Assembly (NCBI GenBank): GCA_021372865.1
Contig: JAJFTO010000014.1
Span: 146,654 to 210,653, forward strand
DNA length: 64,000 bases
Reading direction: 5' to 3'
Origin: Porphyromonadaceae bacterium
Lineage (GTDB): Bacteria; Bacteroidota; Bacteroidia; Bacteroidales; Dysgonomonadaceae
Under the pieces are notes generated by a model. The model saw only the letters and a list, made by a program, of their open reading frames with translations, had not been told where the DNA came from and did not search any database. This document shows positions 45,900-54,307 of the stretch, in pieces. A program made the position numbers and the translations under genes. Positions within the stretch are counted from its first letter, which is position 1, and every line of letters starts with the position of its first letter.

Positions 45900-46754
45900 T
45901 TATTCGTCAACCTCTTCGTCTTTCGTGTATTTGCTCACTACGGCAGCTTTCATCGCTTCCGTGTCTTCTTTCTTTACACGTTCTTTTCTGGCTGATTTCG
46001 ATTTTCGTTCTCTGCGCTGCGGTGCATCTTCATCCTGCTCTTCGGCAGCAGCATCTGCTTTTTCTACTTTACGCTCATCGAGTCCCTCTTTGATTGCTTC
46101 GCAGAGGTATCCAAGAATCATGTCCACGGCTTTTGAAGCATCGTCATTGGCAGGAATCACAAAATCAATATTGGAAGGATCAGAATTGGTATCCACGATG
46201 CCAAAAACGGGAATACCCAGTTTTTCGGCTTCTTTCACAGCAATCTGTTCCTTCATCACATCCACAACAAAGATTGCCGATGGAAGGCGGGTAAGATCCT
46301 GTATGGATCCCAATGTTTTTTCGAGCTTTGCACGTTGACGGGTAATCTGCAGTTTTTCGCGTTTCGACAAGGTGTCAAACGTACCATCTTTGATCATCTT
46401 GTCAATGTTACCCATCTTTTTCACCGCCTTGCGGATGGTGGGGAAGTTGGTGAGCATACCGCCCGGCCAGCGTTCAATCACGTAGGGCATGTTGACGCTC
46501 TGTGCTTTTTCTTCGATCACAGGTTTTGCCTGTTTCTTGGTAGCCACGAAAAGGATCTTCTTTCCTGCCTTGGCTATTTGCTTGAGCGCAGTTGCAGCTT
46601 CTTCAGTTTTGGCGATGGTTTTGTACAAATCAATGATGTGAATGCCGTTGCGCTCCATGAAAATATAGGGAGCCATCGCAGGATTCCATTTTCTTTTTAA
46701 GTGTCCGAAGTGAGCTCCGGTTTCGAGAAGTTGGTCAAATTCTAATTTTGCCAT
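45900..46754 (-). CDS. rpsB: 30S ribosomal protein S2
   Basis: 284 residues. Signatures LLETGAHFGHLKRKWNPAMAPYIFMERNGIHIIDL and PGGMLTNFPTIR, then FVVDVMKEQIAVKEAEKLGIPVFGIVDTNSDP. A charged C-terminal extension (~60 residues, KADAAAEEQDEDAPQRRERKSK) is normal in Bacteroidetes. Confidence 0.97.
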   Translation of the reverse strand: MAKLEFDQLLETGAHFGHLKRKWNPAMAPYIFMERNGIHIIDLYKTIAKTEEAATALKQIAKAGKKILFVATKKQAKPVIEEKAQSVNMPYVIERWPGGMLTNFPTIRKAVKKMGNIDKMIKDGTFDTLSKREKLQITRQRAKLEKTLGSIQDLTRLPSAIFVVDVMKEQIAVKEAEKLGIPVFGIVDTNSDPSNIDFVIPANDDASKAVDMILGYLCEAIKEGLDERKVEKADAAAEEQDEDAPQRRERKSKSARKERVKKEDTEAMKAAVVSKYTKDEEVDE

Positions 46755-46955
46755 GTTTTGTTTGTTGATTAATTCGTTTACTTTCTTTTTCTGAACCGAA
46801 CCGTAAGGTAAATTATGCGATTAACGTCAACCGGTTTTCCGATAATGTCCTTACGATTTAGATACTAAACGGGGCGGCCGGCAAGCCGCTTTATCTGTTT
46901 ATCCGGCCTTGCGGCAATAAATATACCGCGCATGCCGGAGAACCGATCCAATATA

Positions 46956-47342
46956 TTAACGTTTCGAGAATTGGAATCTCTTTCTTGCCTTGGGTTGTCC
47001 CGGTTTTTTACGTTCCACTACGCGTGGGTCACGGGTCATGAAGCCTTCGGCTCGCAGCGCCGCTTTGTCTTCGGGATTAATCTTCACCAAAGCACGAGCT
47101 ATGCCCAGTCTGGCTGCCTCCGATTGTCCCTTGTAACCTCCACCGTCGAGGTTGATGCGAATATCATATTTATCCGATACATTGAGTTTGTTCAACGGCT
47201 GTTTTACAATGAACTGAAGGATAGAAGAAGGGAAATAGTTTTCCAGTTCGCGTTTGTTGATGACGATCTTGCCTGTCCCTTCGGTCACGAATACACGGGC
47301 TACAGCTGCTTTGCGTCTTCCTATTGCATTTACTGCTTCCAT
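46956..47342 (-). CDS. rpsI: 30S ribosomal protein S9
   Basis: 128 residues: NAIGRRKAAVARVFVTEGTGK near the start, LDGGGYKGQSEAARLGIARALV and the P-site-reaching tail RKKPGQPKARKRFQFSKR. It starts 5 bp after rplM. Confidence 0.97.
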   Translation of the reverse strand: MEAVNAIGRRKAAVARVFVTEGTGKIVINKRELENYFPSSILQFIVKQPLNKLNVSDKYDIRINLDGGGYKGQSEAARLGIARALVKINPEDKAALRAEGFMTRDPRVVERKKPGQPKARKRFQFSKR

Positions 47343-47347
47343 CTTTA

Positions 47348-47803
47348 TTATTTTAGCGTATTAATATCAAGTTTTTTGGGTTTCTGTGCCTGATGAGGAT
47401 GTTCCGTTCCGGCATAGACGAACATGTTGGTCAGTAAGGCGTCTCCCAGTTTGTTCTTGGGAAGCATGCCCTTCACAACCTTTCTGAAAAGTCTGTCCGG
47501 CCCCTTGCGCATCAGTTCGGCAGGTGTAAACTCACGCTGACCGCCCGGATAACCCGAATAACGTAAATAGATGCGATCGGTCCACTTGTTGCCCGTGAGT
47601 TTTACCTTGTCGGCATTCAGTATGATCACATTATCACCACAATCCACGTGCGGGGTAAAGCTTGCTTTGTACTTTCCTCTCAGCAGTTTGGCAACTTTCG
47701 AACAGAGACGTCCCAGGGGCTGACCCGTGGCATCAATTTCAACCCACTCTTTTTTAGCCGTTTCTTTATTGACAGAAATGGTTTTATAACTTAGTGTATC
47801 CAC
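47348..47803 (-). CDS. rplM: 50S ribosomal protein L13
   Basis: 151 residues with WVEIDATGQPLGRLCSKVAKLLRGK and the GDNVIILNADKVKLTGNKWTDRIYLRYSGYPGG signature. First gene of rplM-rpsI-(rpsB-tsf), driven by the consensus promoter at 47942-47972. Confidence 0.97.
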   Translation of the reverse strand: MDTLSYKTISVNKETAKKEWVEIDATGQPLGRLCSKVAKLLRGKYKASFTPHVDCGDNVIILNADKVKLTGNKWTDRIYLRYSGYPGGQREFTPAELMRKGPDRLFRKVVKGMLPKNKLGDALLTNMFVYAGTEHPHQAQKPKKLDINTLK

Positions 47804-47941
47804 TTGTGTTGTTTTTTAATTAGTAAATAATTGTAAAGTAGACTTACCCAGCTTCCTCTTCTTTGTCTTGCTAAGGGACATAAAGGCAAATAAAAAGCTA
47901 TAAATCAAACTTTTAATTGATAAAAACTAATAATCGGACTG

Positions 47942-47972
47942 CAAAGTTACAATAATTCAGTTTATTAACAAA
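47942..47972 (-). promoter_or_regulatory. Promoter of rplM-rpsI
   Basis: Read leftwards: TTTG (47972-47969), a 19-bp spacer and TAACTTTG (47949-47942), an exact consensus. The leader to rplM would be about 130 nt, long enough for ribosomal-protein feedback control. Confidence 0.75.
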
Positions 47973-48043
47973 GAGTTTAAGTCGATTTTCTTTTCGGGAA
48001 AATAAAAAATTAAGGCTCTTTTAAAATAAATCTTAGGCAGGTT

Positions 48044-48074
48044 ATTGTGAATTTATAAAAATGTCGTAACTTTG
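48044..48074 (+). promoter_or_regulatory. Promoter of tRNA-Arg
   Basis: ATTG (48044-48047), a 19-bp spacer and TAACTTTG (48067-48074), 14 bp before the tRNA. Confidence 0.65.
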
Positions 48075-48088
48075 CACCCGTAAAAAGA

Positions 48089-48162
48089 GGCCCCGTAGCT
48101 TAACTGAATAGAGCATCTGACTACGGATCAGAAGGTTACAGGTTTGAATCCTGTCGGGGTCA
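48089..48162 (+). tRNA. tRNA-Arg(ACG), integration site of the 12.4-kb element
   Basis: A 74-nt cloverleaf with acceptor GGCCCCG/CGGGGTC (one G-T pair) and discriminator A at 48162. The anticodon stem TCTGA/TCAGA encloses CTACGGA, giving ACG (read as ICG) for CGN arginine codons. The T arm is ACAGGTTTGAATCCTGT. The 3' 45 bases are part of the left attachment repeat, so the gene is kept intact after insertion. Confidence 0.95.
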
Positions 48163-48163
48163 C
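48118..48163. repeat. attL: left 46-bp attachment repeat
   Basis: It begins TGACTACGGATCAGAAGG within the anticodon stem of tRNA-Arg and ends GGGGTCAC one base past the discriminator. It is identical to 60549-60594. Confidence 0.92.
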
Positions 48164-48174
48164 GGTTGAAAATC

Positions 48175-48209
48175 AAACACTTATCGAACATTTCCGGTGA
48201 GTGTTTTTT
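48175..48209 (+). terminator. Terminator supplied by the element for tRNA-Arg
   Basis: AAACACTTATCG pairs (with G-T pairs) with CGGTGAGTGTTT around AACATTTC and runs into TTT. It is 12 bp inside the element and replaces the host terminator now stranded at 60610-60644. Confidence 0.7.
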
Positions 48210-48213
48210 CTTT

Positions 48214-48235
48214 GTGGGAACACAGTGGGAACACA
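48214..48235. repeat. Tandem GTGGGAACACA repeat near the left end
   Basis: Two head-to-tail copies of the 11-mer GTGGGAACACA, 51 bp inside the left attachment repeat. An identical pair lies at 60390-60411, near the right end and in the same orientation. They are candidates for integrase arm-type or excisionase sites. Confidence 0.7.
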
Positions 48236-48300
48236 GGAACGCTCAAACAGTGTTTTTCACCCCTTCCATGACAAACCTTATTGATGAATTAAGTGGAACC

Positions 48301-48349
48301 GTAACACCGTAACATCTGTTACGGGCGTTACATCTGTTACGGTTGTTAC
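48301..48349. repeat. Iteron-like GTAAC/GTTAC array, non-coding copy
   Basis: GTAAC at 48301 and 48309, then GTTAC at 48318, 48327, 48336 and 48345. The spacing is 8, 9, 9, 9 and 9 bp. The two orientations face each other. The same motif and period recur at 57087-57145 inside the helicase gene. Confidence 0.7.
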
Positions 48350-48460
48350 GCTCTATGATACCGTTGTCGTTATATCAGCTAAGAACGGAATTCCGATGTT
48401 TAAATACCCGTAAAAGTGGGTATTTACATGACGCATTTTAAAGCGTTTTAAGCGACGATA

Positions 48461-48494
48461 ATAAAAAAACAGGGTAACTATTGGATTACCCTGT
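48461..48494 (-). terminator. Terminator of the element's long leftward operon
   Basis: On the minus strand ACAGGGTAA pairs with TTACCCTGT around an eight-base loop and is followed by TTTTTTTAT. It lies 70 bp after the TerS-like stop. Confidence 0.85.
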
Positions 48495-48564
48495 AAAGTG
48501 CCTGAAAGTTCCAAAAAGTGCCTGAAATGGCATCTCAATATGCCCGGATCAGTTCCTTTAATTT

Positions 48565-49053
48565 TTAAACCTCCTTTTGTCGATTTCCCACCAGATTACC
48601 CTTAAATTGGCAATTATCGCATACAGGTAATGGCAGATAAAAATGAACCCGCTCCTCCTCACTTTTATTTTCTTCCTTCTTCATCTGTTGCAAGTCGGCT
48701 ATTCTGTTTATGATATCAGCCTTTTCCTTACCAGACAATCCCTGTTGGGTTTTAATTAGTTCGGCAATGATAAAGTCTTTATCCCTGTAGGAATCCACAA
48801 GTTCTTTCACGGCGTCTTTCTCCATTTCCGGCACCTTCTCCGTACGTGAATAGATCATGGCTCTGCGTTCCTTCAGATAGGCTTTTACGGGGTCGCTCCG
48901 TAACCACCGAAGGGCTAAACGGTGAATATTGTCCTCCGTGGCGTTTGGTTTTCTTTCGCGGCTCAAAGTATATGCCAGATCATCGTTACCATTTACGATG
49001 AAGGCATCAAGGCAAAATTTTTCTTTTTCGGTCAGGTCGTTTGCTTTATCCAT
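48565..49053 (-). CDS. Small-terminase-like (TerS) protein
   Basis: 162 residues. The N-terminal ~65 residues follow the helix-turn-helix pattern of small terminase subunits: LTEKEKFCLDAFIVNGNDDLAYTLS, then LRSDPVKAYLKERRA. The middle is a charged helix with repeated lysines and glutamates, and the C-terminus has a CDNC pair. TerS selects the DNA to be packaged. A lone TerS without a large subunit is a known satellite strategy for redirecting helper packaging. The assignment is by pattern only, and it could instead be another HTH protein. It is the last gene of the operon. Confidence 0.5.
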   Translation of the reverse strand: MDKANDLTEKEKFCLDAFIVNGNDDLAYTLSRERKPNATEDNIHRLALRWLRSDPVKAYLKERRAMIYSRTEKVPEMEKDAVKELVDSYRDKDFIIAELIKTQQGLSGKEKADIINRIADLQQMKKEENKSEEERVHFYLPLPVCDNCQFKGNLVGNRQKEV

Positions 49054-49055
49054 AA

Positions 49056-49262
49056 TTAAACTGCTTCAAGTTCTTCGTACTCTTCGAGCTTCTCTTTAAT
49101 ATTGGTTACAATAGAGCACGCCCGGCTCATATTCTCCCCTTCGGTTGGACTTATGGCATCGAATGAATAAAAAAACAACAAATCGGATAAAGCGTTAAGC
49201 ATTGTTTTTGCCGAAATGAATAAATGGTCTCTGTGCGCCTTAGAATTTTTTTCAATTTCCAT
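49056..49262 (-). CDS. Small helical protein of unknown function (68 aa)
   Basis: A 68-residue mostly helical, acidic protein (MEIEKNSKAHRDHLFISAKTM..., ending EKLEEYEELEAV). It starts after a 200-bp gap from the tape-measure gene and ends 2 bp before the TerS-like start, so it is coupled to it. No family is recognised. Confidence 0.6.
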   Translation of the reverse strand: MEIEKNSKAHRDHLFISAKTMLNALSDLLFFYSFDAISPTEGENMSRACSIVTNIKEKLEEYEELEAV

Positions 49263-49341
49263 AATGATAATTTTTAGATGTGTCCGACAAAGTAAGAAAT
49301 ATATTTTTTAAATGGCAAATAAATATTTGATAATCAATCTG

Positions 49342-49410
49342 TTCGTCGTAAATATAACAACGATTTGTGACGAAGTGTTGTAATTCTAACAACGATTTAC
49401 CCTATTTTTG
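49342..49410. promoter_or_regulatory. Candidate operator region with direct and inverted repeats
   Basis: TAACAACGATTT occurs at 49355-49366 and 49387-49398 (32 bp apart, three helical turns). TTCGTC (49342-49347) and GACGAA (49369-49374) are inverted. A rightward -7-like TATTTTTG is at 49403-49410, antisense to the tape-measure gene. This is the only sizeable gap inside the tail operon. Confidence 0.45.
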
Positions 49411-49466
49411 TCTATTTTCATATATTTCATCTATTCCTATGTCACATGTTATTGAATGTTTCGATA

Positions 49467-52400
49467 TTATTTAACCGATAATCTTTTGTTTCCCGATGCA
49501 ACAGAACTAAGAAGGTCATATATATCCTGCGTGATGTCTGATCCCTTCCCTGTGTTGTCGGCGGTTCTGGCTGTGTTGGAGGCAATCATTCTTAGTACTG
49601 TTAATTGTGCGTTCGTTATTGCGCTCATCTCCGGTGCGAGGTAGTTCACGTATCTTAGAACGGCTTCTGTTGTTTTTGCCCCGTCCTCTCTCATTGAATT
49701 GATATAAGAAGACAAAATACCGGCGGTGTCCTCTGTTACGCCTTTTATTCCTGCCGATAGTCCGTCCTTGCTGGTTCCTCCAAGCTCCAACTCCCTGTCA
49801 AAACCTTTCAACATATCTTTTAACCCGTCCAATCCCTTTAGAAACACCGGCATCCCCTTTTCCAGTTCATCACCAAGCCAGTCAATGTCATCAATCAGGT
49901 TCTGATCTCCTTCGGGGTTAAGGCTTTTCTTCATTCTTTCCTCTGCATTTTTCAAGGTTTCACTAAAGATGGCGCTGAACATAGCCTTCGCTGCAAGATC
50001 TGACAATATTTTGTTTACGCTCGATTCAAATTCATTGAGTGCGGATTTTAAATCATTGTTGCTAAATGCGTTTATCAATGCGTTATATAGGTCATCCCCA
50101 ATGGTTCCGGCTATGTTTTTTAACGTTTCCTCTATCTGCTGATCAGCCTCAACCATTTTATCTCTGATTTCCTCCCAGTTATCTATGATCTTTTTTGTTT
50201 CGTCATCCATTTTTCCATAGTCTGCAAGGATTTTTGGGTTTAGTTTGTAGGTCTCAGAATCAAATAACTCGCCATAATGATCTTTAAGGGATTCAAAAAC
50301 AGGAACGGTCTTTGTTGTTGCTTTAGACCCGAATAACGATCCTATTCCGGCCACAAGCCCGCCCAGAAGTCCTCCGGCGACCGCACCGATGGCTGTCCCG
50401 ATGATGGGAACAATAGAACCTACGGCGGCGCCTATTCCTGCGCCACCCGCAACGAATCCACCAACTGCCGAACCGGAAGGAACCTTTTTCGTTCCAGTTT
50501 GAACACGTCCGCCGCCAAGCTTTTTCTCGATATCTACCATGGACTCGACGGCCTTCTCATATTGATTAATGGCTGATATGGCTGGTGCGACGGGGTTATC
50601 CATCCCGAATATGGAATTCTCCTTATATGCTAACTGCTCTATATTGTACATCCGCATTTTTTGAATGCTATTTTCAACCGCTGCGCTCCATTCTTTTTGT
50701 GCTTCAATGTTTTGTTTTATTGCGGTTGTGGCCGTGTCAACGACTGTCGCAACGCCTGATATGCCAAGTGAGATAACATCCATCCCGGTGGCGTTCTTCC
50801 CAAGCCTGGCGAACTCCAAAATATCACCCATCCCGCCCGATACAGATTGAAAGAAGTCACCTACTCCCTGTAGACCTTTAATTTTCTGTAAGGAGCTACC
50901 AAGTTTTCCGATAGAGTTGGCTAACTTGCCAATCGAATCGATGGTTTTATTTAAAATCTTTTCATCCAACGCTTCCTCTGCATTGTCTTGTGCCTCCGCT
51001 ATGATCATTGCCAGGTTCTCGGCATCTCCCCCGGCCTTTTTAAAGTCGATCAAAAGCTGCGGGGGTATCTTCATGGAGCCGATAGCCTCTTTTGCCTTTT
51101 TCAACTCTGAAAGGGTGGCGGATGCTACGTTTTTAAACAATGGTAAAAACTCTCTTATCCTGTTTTTAAACAGGTCTGAAACGTTTCCTTCTGTGGCGTA
51201 ATCACTCAACCCGTAATCTTTCAAAACGTCCTCCTGTAGCTTGCCAAGGGCTTTAGATGTTGCTTTATTCACCATCTCGATAGCATCTGCGGATGCTCCT
51301 GCCTTTATCAAGTCGGCGGTATCTTTTTCACCTTTGGAGATTATATCTTTTCTTTTGTCTTCGTAATCTTTGTATGTATTAAGGAGGTCGGCGGCACGCA
51401 TTAAACTCTCATCCGATAGCTTCTTGCTCTGGTCTTTGTATGCGTTTACGAATGCGGCCATCTTTGAACCGAAGGTGTTTTTGATATCATCCTCCGGCAT
51501 CAAAATAAGTTCGTCAATTGAAATTCTTTTGTCGGATTTTTCGATCTCATATCGGATGTTGTCGGCAAGCTGATCCAGCATCGACTTGTAAGCAACGGAT
51601 CCACCGAATGCGGCTTGTGACGATGAGCTAAAGTCCCCTGACTTATCGAAAAGGTATTTGAATAGTTCCCAGCTTGCGATAGTCTTTTGAATATAGGTCT
51701 CTGTTTCTTTTAGTTCATTAGATAACACATCCTTGTCCAGGTCGATGAGAACCCTTGCTGCTTCCGCCCTTAATGTAGCGTCCGTACTCTTGCTATAGAA
51801 TATTTTTTCTATTTCATCCCTATACGTGGCAGGGTCGAATCCGGGTAATATGGTTTCGTGAACAACATTTAAAGCCGTTTTATGCCCTGAAAGCGATGAG
51901 ATGTCCCTGTAGGTGTTATATGCTTCCTTTAATAGGGATATCCGCTCTCTTAGCGGGTCGTTTTTATCTGTGGAGCTATCCGGTAACAGGTCAATTTCCG
52001 CTGCGGCGGCCATCTTGTTCGCCTTTTCGGCAACCTTTAGAAAATTTTCTCTCTGTTTAAGCTGTTTTGCATTTAGCTTGTCGGCTTTTTCGGCGTTTTT
52101 GTAAGCCATAGCCTGATCCCATCCACCCCAGCTCACCCAGTCCATAAACTGCTCGGTCTCGGCTCCGGGCTTAAGATTTAATACAGTCCACAATTTCTCA
52201 TACCATTTGAAAGTTTCTTTCATCCTCAGCCCTTGCTCCTTCGATGCAAGTTTAGCGGCCTCTGCAAGGTGCTCGTTTGCCAACGCTTCCTGGATAATTA
52301 CATCCAGATAGGCCTGTTTTTTATCAATGATATTTTGTTGTGCTACGGACAAACTGTCGGTGTGTCCTATGGTTTTACCGATTGAGTTGTTATATTCATC

Positions 52401-53582
52401 GATGGCATTCTTTTGGGTTATAAAAACGCCATCAATGTTTTTAAACACGCTTTCCAGCCTTGTAAGTTCCTTGTATGCTTCCATGTACTCGTTATTTCCA
52501 TCTTTCAAAGACTTAATAAAGTTATCATGGACTTTTGTAGCCTTCTCTGTGTTAAATATCCAGTCGATTATCTTACCGCCATAAAGTGTGAGTAGGGTTA
52601 TACCTGCGACCAATGCCGTCTGCCAACTGAACAACGATGTTACTACTTGTTTCCATACGGGGATGGCCTTTTGTCCGGATGCTTTCAATGCGTCATACTC
52701 GAACCTCGCCTTTTTGAGTTCGTCCGAAAGGATTGGAAGGTTGTTTGAGATGGCGGAAAAGAACACTTGCGGCCCGTATGCAAGTGATGGCAGTTCCCTT
52801 GCAACCTGTTGTATAGAATTGTTCAGCCCGTTCCATCCACTGGCGTAATTTCCAACATTGCGCTGGTGGTTTCCAATACTTGCATCAAGGTTTTTCATCT
52901 CCTTATCTGCAATGTTTATCTGTTTTTTCAGCTCCGTGCCGAAGGATGAGTTTCTCATCTCCTCACTCAATCCCCTGTATGCGGTTTTCATGCGTCCCAG
53001 TCTTAAACTCATCTCGTCCATAGATGAGGACGCGGACTGCGTCATCTTTACATCAGATTTCAGCAACTGGTTTAACTCTGCAATGGCCTGTTTATGCTCC
53101 AGCTCTCTGTTGATTAAAGATGCTTTCGTTTTCAGCTGATCTTTATTTAGGGTCACTCCTGACTGCTGTTGTTTTTCAAGCAACTTTAACTGTGACTGAA
53201 CGGCGGACAATGCCGTTTTTTCATCGGTCAAGCGTTTAATATTCTGCCCTCTTGTTCCGATAATACTATTAATTGCACCCTCAAGCTCTTTATATGCTTC
53301 CGCCTGATTTGAGACGTTTGTCTCTGCGGGCTTACTTTCTTTAACCGCATTGTTAATTGCTTCGGATACTTCCTCTTTGCTTACGGTAAGATTCAATTTG
53401 AATTTTTCATTCAGAACCTTATTGATGCTTTTCATCAGATTCTCTTCGGAAAAGGCGGGGGATATGCCAAATCTTACCTCCAGGTCTGCGAATTGGGCTA
53501 AAATCTTTTTTTTCAACTCCTCCAGCTCTTTCGGGTCGGAATTGTATTTTATATTGAAGTATAAATTTCCAAGTGATGCCAT
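49467..53582 (-). CDS. Phage tail tape-measure protein
   Basis: A 1371-residue protein with the hallmarks of a tape measure: great length, long helical and coiled-coil stretches, one hydrophobic helix near residues 318-345 (SWQTALVAGITLLTLYGGKI) and a glycine-rich hydrophobic hairpin near 1035-1085 (GAGIGAAVGSIVPIIGTAIG). The N-terminal part (ASLGNLYFNIKYNSDPKELEELKKKI) and the NIADKEMKNLDASIGNHQRNVGNYASGW segment are typical of Bacteroidetes tape measures. In siphophages it sets tail length and is ejected with the DNA. In this element no tail tube, capsid or portal gene was found. Confidence 0.82.
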   Translation of the reverse strand: MASLGNLYFNIKYNSDPKELEELKKKILAQFADLEVRFGISPAFSEENLMKSINKVLNEKFKLNLTVSKEEVSEAINNAVKESKPAETNVSNQAEAYKELEGAINSIIGTRGQNIKRLTDEKTALSAVQSQLKLLEKQQQSGVTLNKDQLKTKASLINRELEHKQAIAELNQLLKSDVKMTQSASSSMDEMSLRLGRMKTAYRGLSEEMRNSSFGTELKKQINIADKEMKNLDASIGNHQRNVGNYASGWNGLNNSIQQVARELPSLAYGPQVFFSAISNNLPILSDELKKARFEYDALKASGQKAIPVWKQVVTSLFSWQTALVAGITLLTLYGGKIIDWIFNTEKATKVHDNFIKSLKDGNNEYMEAYKELTRLESVFKNIDGVFITQKNAIDEYNNSIGKTIGHTDSLSVAQQNIIDKKQAYLDVIIQEALANEHLAEAAKLASKEQGLRMKETFKWYEKLWTVLNLKPGAETEQFMDWVSWGGWDQAMAYKNAEKADKLNAKQLKQRENFLKVAEKANKMAAAAEIDLLPDSSTDKNDPLRERISLLKEAYNTYRDISSLSGHKTALNVVHETILPGFDPATYRDEIEKIFYSKSTDATLRAEAARVLIDLDKDVLSNELKETETYIQKTIASWELFKYLFDKSGDFSSSSQAAFGGSVAYKSMLDQLADNIRYEIEKSDKRISIDELILMPEDDIKNTFGSKMAAFVNAYKDQSKKLSDESLMRAADLLNTYKDYEDKRKDIISKGEKDTADLIKAGASADAIEMVNKATSKALGKLQEDVLKDYGLSDYATEGNVSDLFKNRIREFLPLFKNVASATLSELKKAKEAIGSMKIPPQLLIDFKKAGGDAENLAMIIAEAQDNAEEALDEKILNKTIDSIGKLANSIGKLGSSLQKIKGLQGVGDFFQSVSGGMGDILEFARLGKNATGMDVISLGISGVATVVDTATTAIKQNIEAQKEWSAAVENSIQKMRMYNIEQLAYKENSIFGMDNPVAPAISAINQYEKAVESMVDIEKKLGGGRVQTGTKKVPSGSAVGGFVAGGAGIGAAVGSIVPIIGTAIGAVAGGLLGGLVAGIGSLFGSKATTKTVPVFESLKDHYGELFDSETYKLNPKILADYGKMDDETKKIIDNWEEIRDKMVEADQQIEETLKNIAGTIGDDLYNALINAFSNNDLKSALNEFESSVNKILSDLAAKAMFSAIFSETLKNAEERMKKSLNPEGDQNLIDDIDWLGDELEKGMPVFLKGLDGLKDMLKGFDRELELGGTSKDGLSAGIKGVTEDTAGILSSYINSMREDGAKTTEAVLRYVNYLAPEMSAITNAQLTVLRMIASNTARTADNTGKGSDITQDIYDLLSSVASGNKRLSVK

Positions 53583-53609
53583 AATATATAATTTTTATTG
53601 TTGTTATTT

Positions 53610-54050
53610 TTACGATAAAATGTTTAAATTCAAGCAATGATCTTTTACCTTTTGAAAACAGGCTTCCGCCATTTCTTCAGCCTCAATCTCCCACGGTCTT
53701 TGATCGTGCGGCATCGTCATCGTGTAGTGAACCCCTTCCCATACCGCGACCGTGTAAACATCATTATTCATCAGTCTGCCGTCCTCCATCTGTTTAACGT
53801 GCCAAATCTCGTGAATAACAAGGCTGATAACAGGGTCGGTCAATTCATCCGCCTTCAGGATACCCGTGTCAATGAAAACGGTATACCCCCAGTCATTCGT
53901 GTACTTCTCGGCAGAACCGATGGCGTCGGATGTTTTCATCCTTAGCGGCCGGATGTCCACCTCGGCAGATACGCCCAGCACCTTTATTACCACTTCGGCA
54001 AGCCTGCTGATGTTCGGGATATAATACCCCTGTATATACTTCTCGATCAT
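53610..54050 (-). CDS. HEXXH-motif protein of the tail module
   Basis: 146 residues. ISLVIHEIWHVKQMEDGRL contains HEIWH, a zincin motif, and about 35 residues later RPWEIEAEEMAEA could supply the third ligand. It is small and has no signal peptide. Similar minimal HEXXH proteins occur in phage tail modules, where the function is unclear. It ends 28 bp before the tape-measure gene and starts 4 bp after the 83-residue protein. Confidence 0.65.
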   Translation of the reverse strand: MIEKYIQGYYIPNISRLAEVVIKVLGVSAEVDIRPLRMKTSDAIGSAEKYTNDWGYTVFIDTGILKADELTDPVISLVIHEIWHVKQMEDGRLMNNDVYTVAVWEGVHYTMTMPHDQRPWEIEAEEMAEACFQKVKDHCLNLNILS

Positions 54051-54053
54051 AGC

Positions 54054-54305
54054 TCAATAGTTGTCTCCAATCATCTGAAACGAAAAATCCAGGTTGGCGA
54101 GTGCTCCGCTGCCGTTCCTGACCTCCACAGTAAAATAAGTTGAATACCTTCCCGTAACAACACATCTCTGCCCGCTATTCAAAGGTTGGCAAAAAATCTC
54201 ATAGTCTGCTGATTTTACCAACCCGTTGGGTCTCTGAAAATCCGCCCGGCATACCCCTGTGGATATCCATTGGCTGGCTGTTATCTGTACTGCTCCCCAC
54301 GCCAT
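54054..54305 (-). CDS. Small beta-rich protein of unknown function (83 aa)
   Basis: 83 residues from the ATG at 54305. The frame runs on upstream into the preceding gene, but the ATG at 54305 lies 3 bp before that gene's stop end, as in a coupled operon. The sequence alternates polar and hydrophobic residues (VQITASQWIS, YSTYFTVEVRNGSG, DFSFQMIGDNY), which suggests a beta-sandwich and possibly a small tail or adaptor protein. Confidence 0.55.
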   Translation of the reverse strand: MAWGAVQITASQWISTGVCRADFQRPNGLVKSADYEIFCQPLNSGQRCVVTGRYSTYFTVEVRNGSGALANLDFSFQMIGDNY

Positions 54306-54307
54306 AA

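Larger units (their letters stand above)
48164..48564. other. Non-coding left end of the element
   Basis: About 400 bp without a gene but full of sites: the tRNA terminator, the GTGGGAACACA pair, the GTTAC/GTAAC array (48301-48349), a palindrome CGGAATTCCG (48376-48385), a 9-bp-stem hairpin TAAATACCC/GGGTATTTA (48401-48426) and the operon terminator. This density suggests a control or replication region. Confidence 0.6.
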
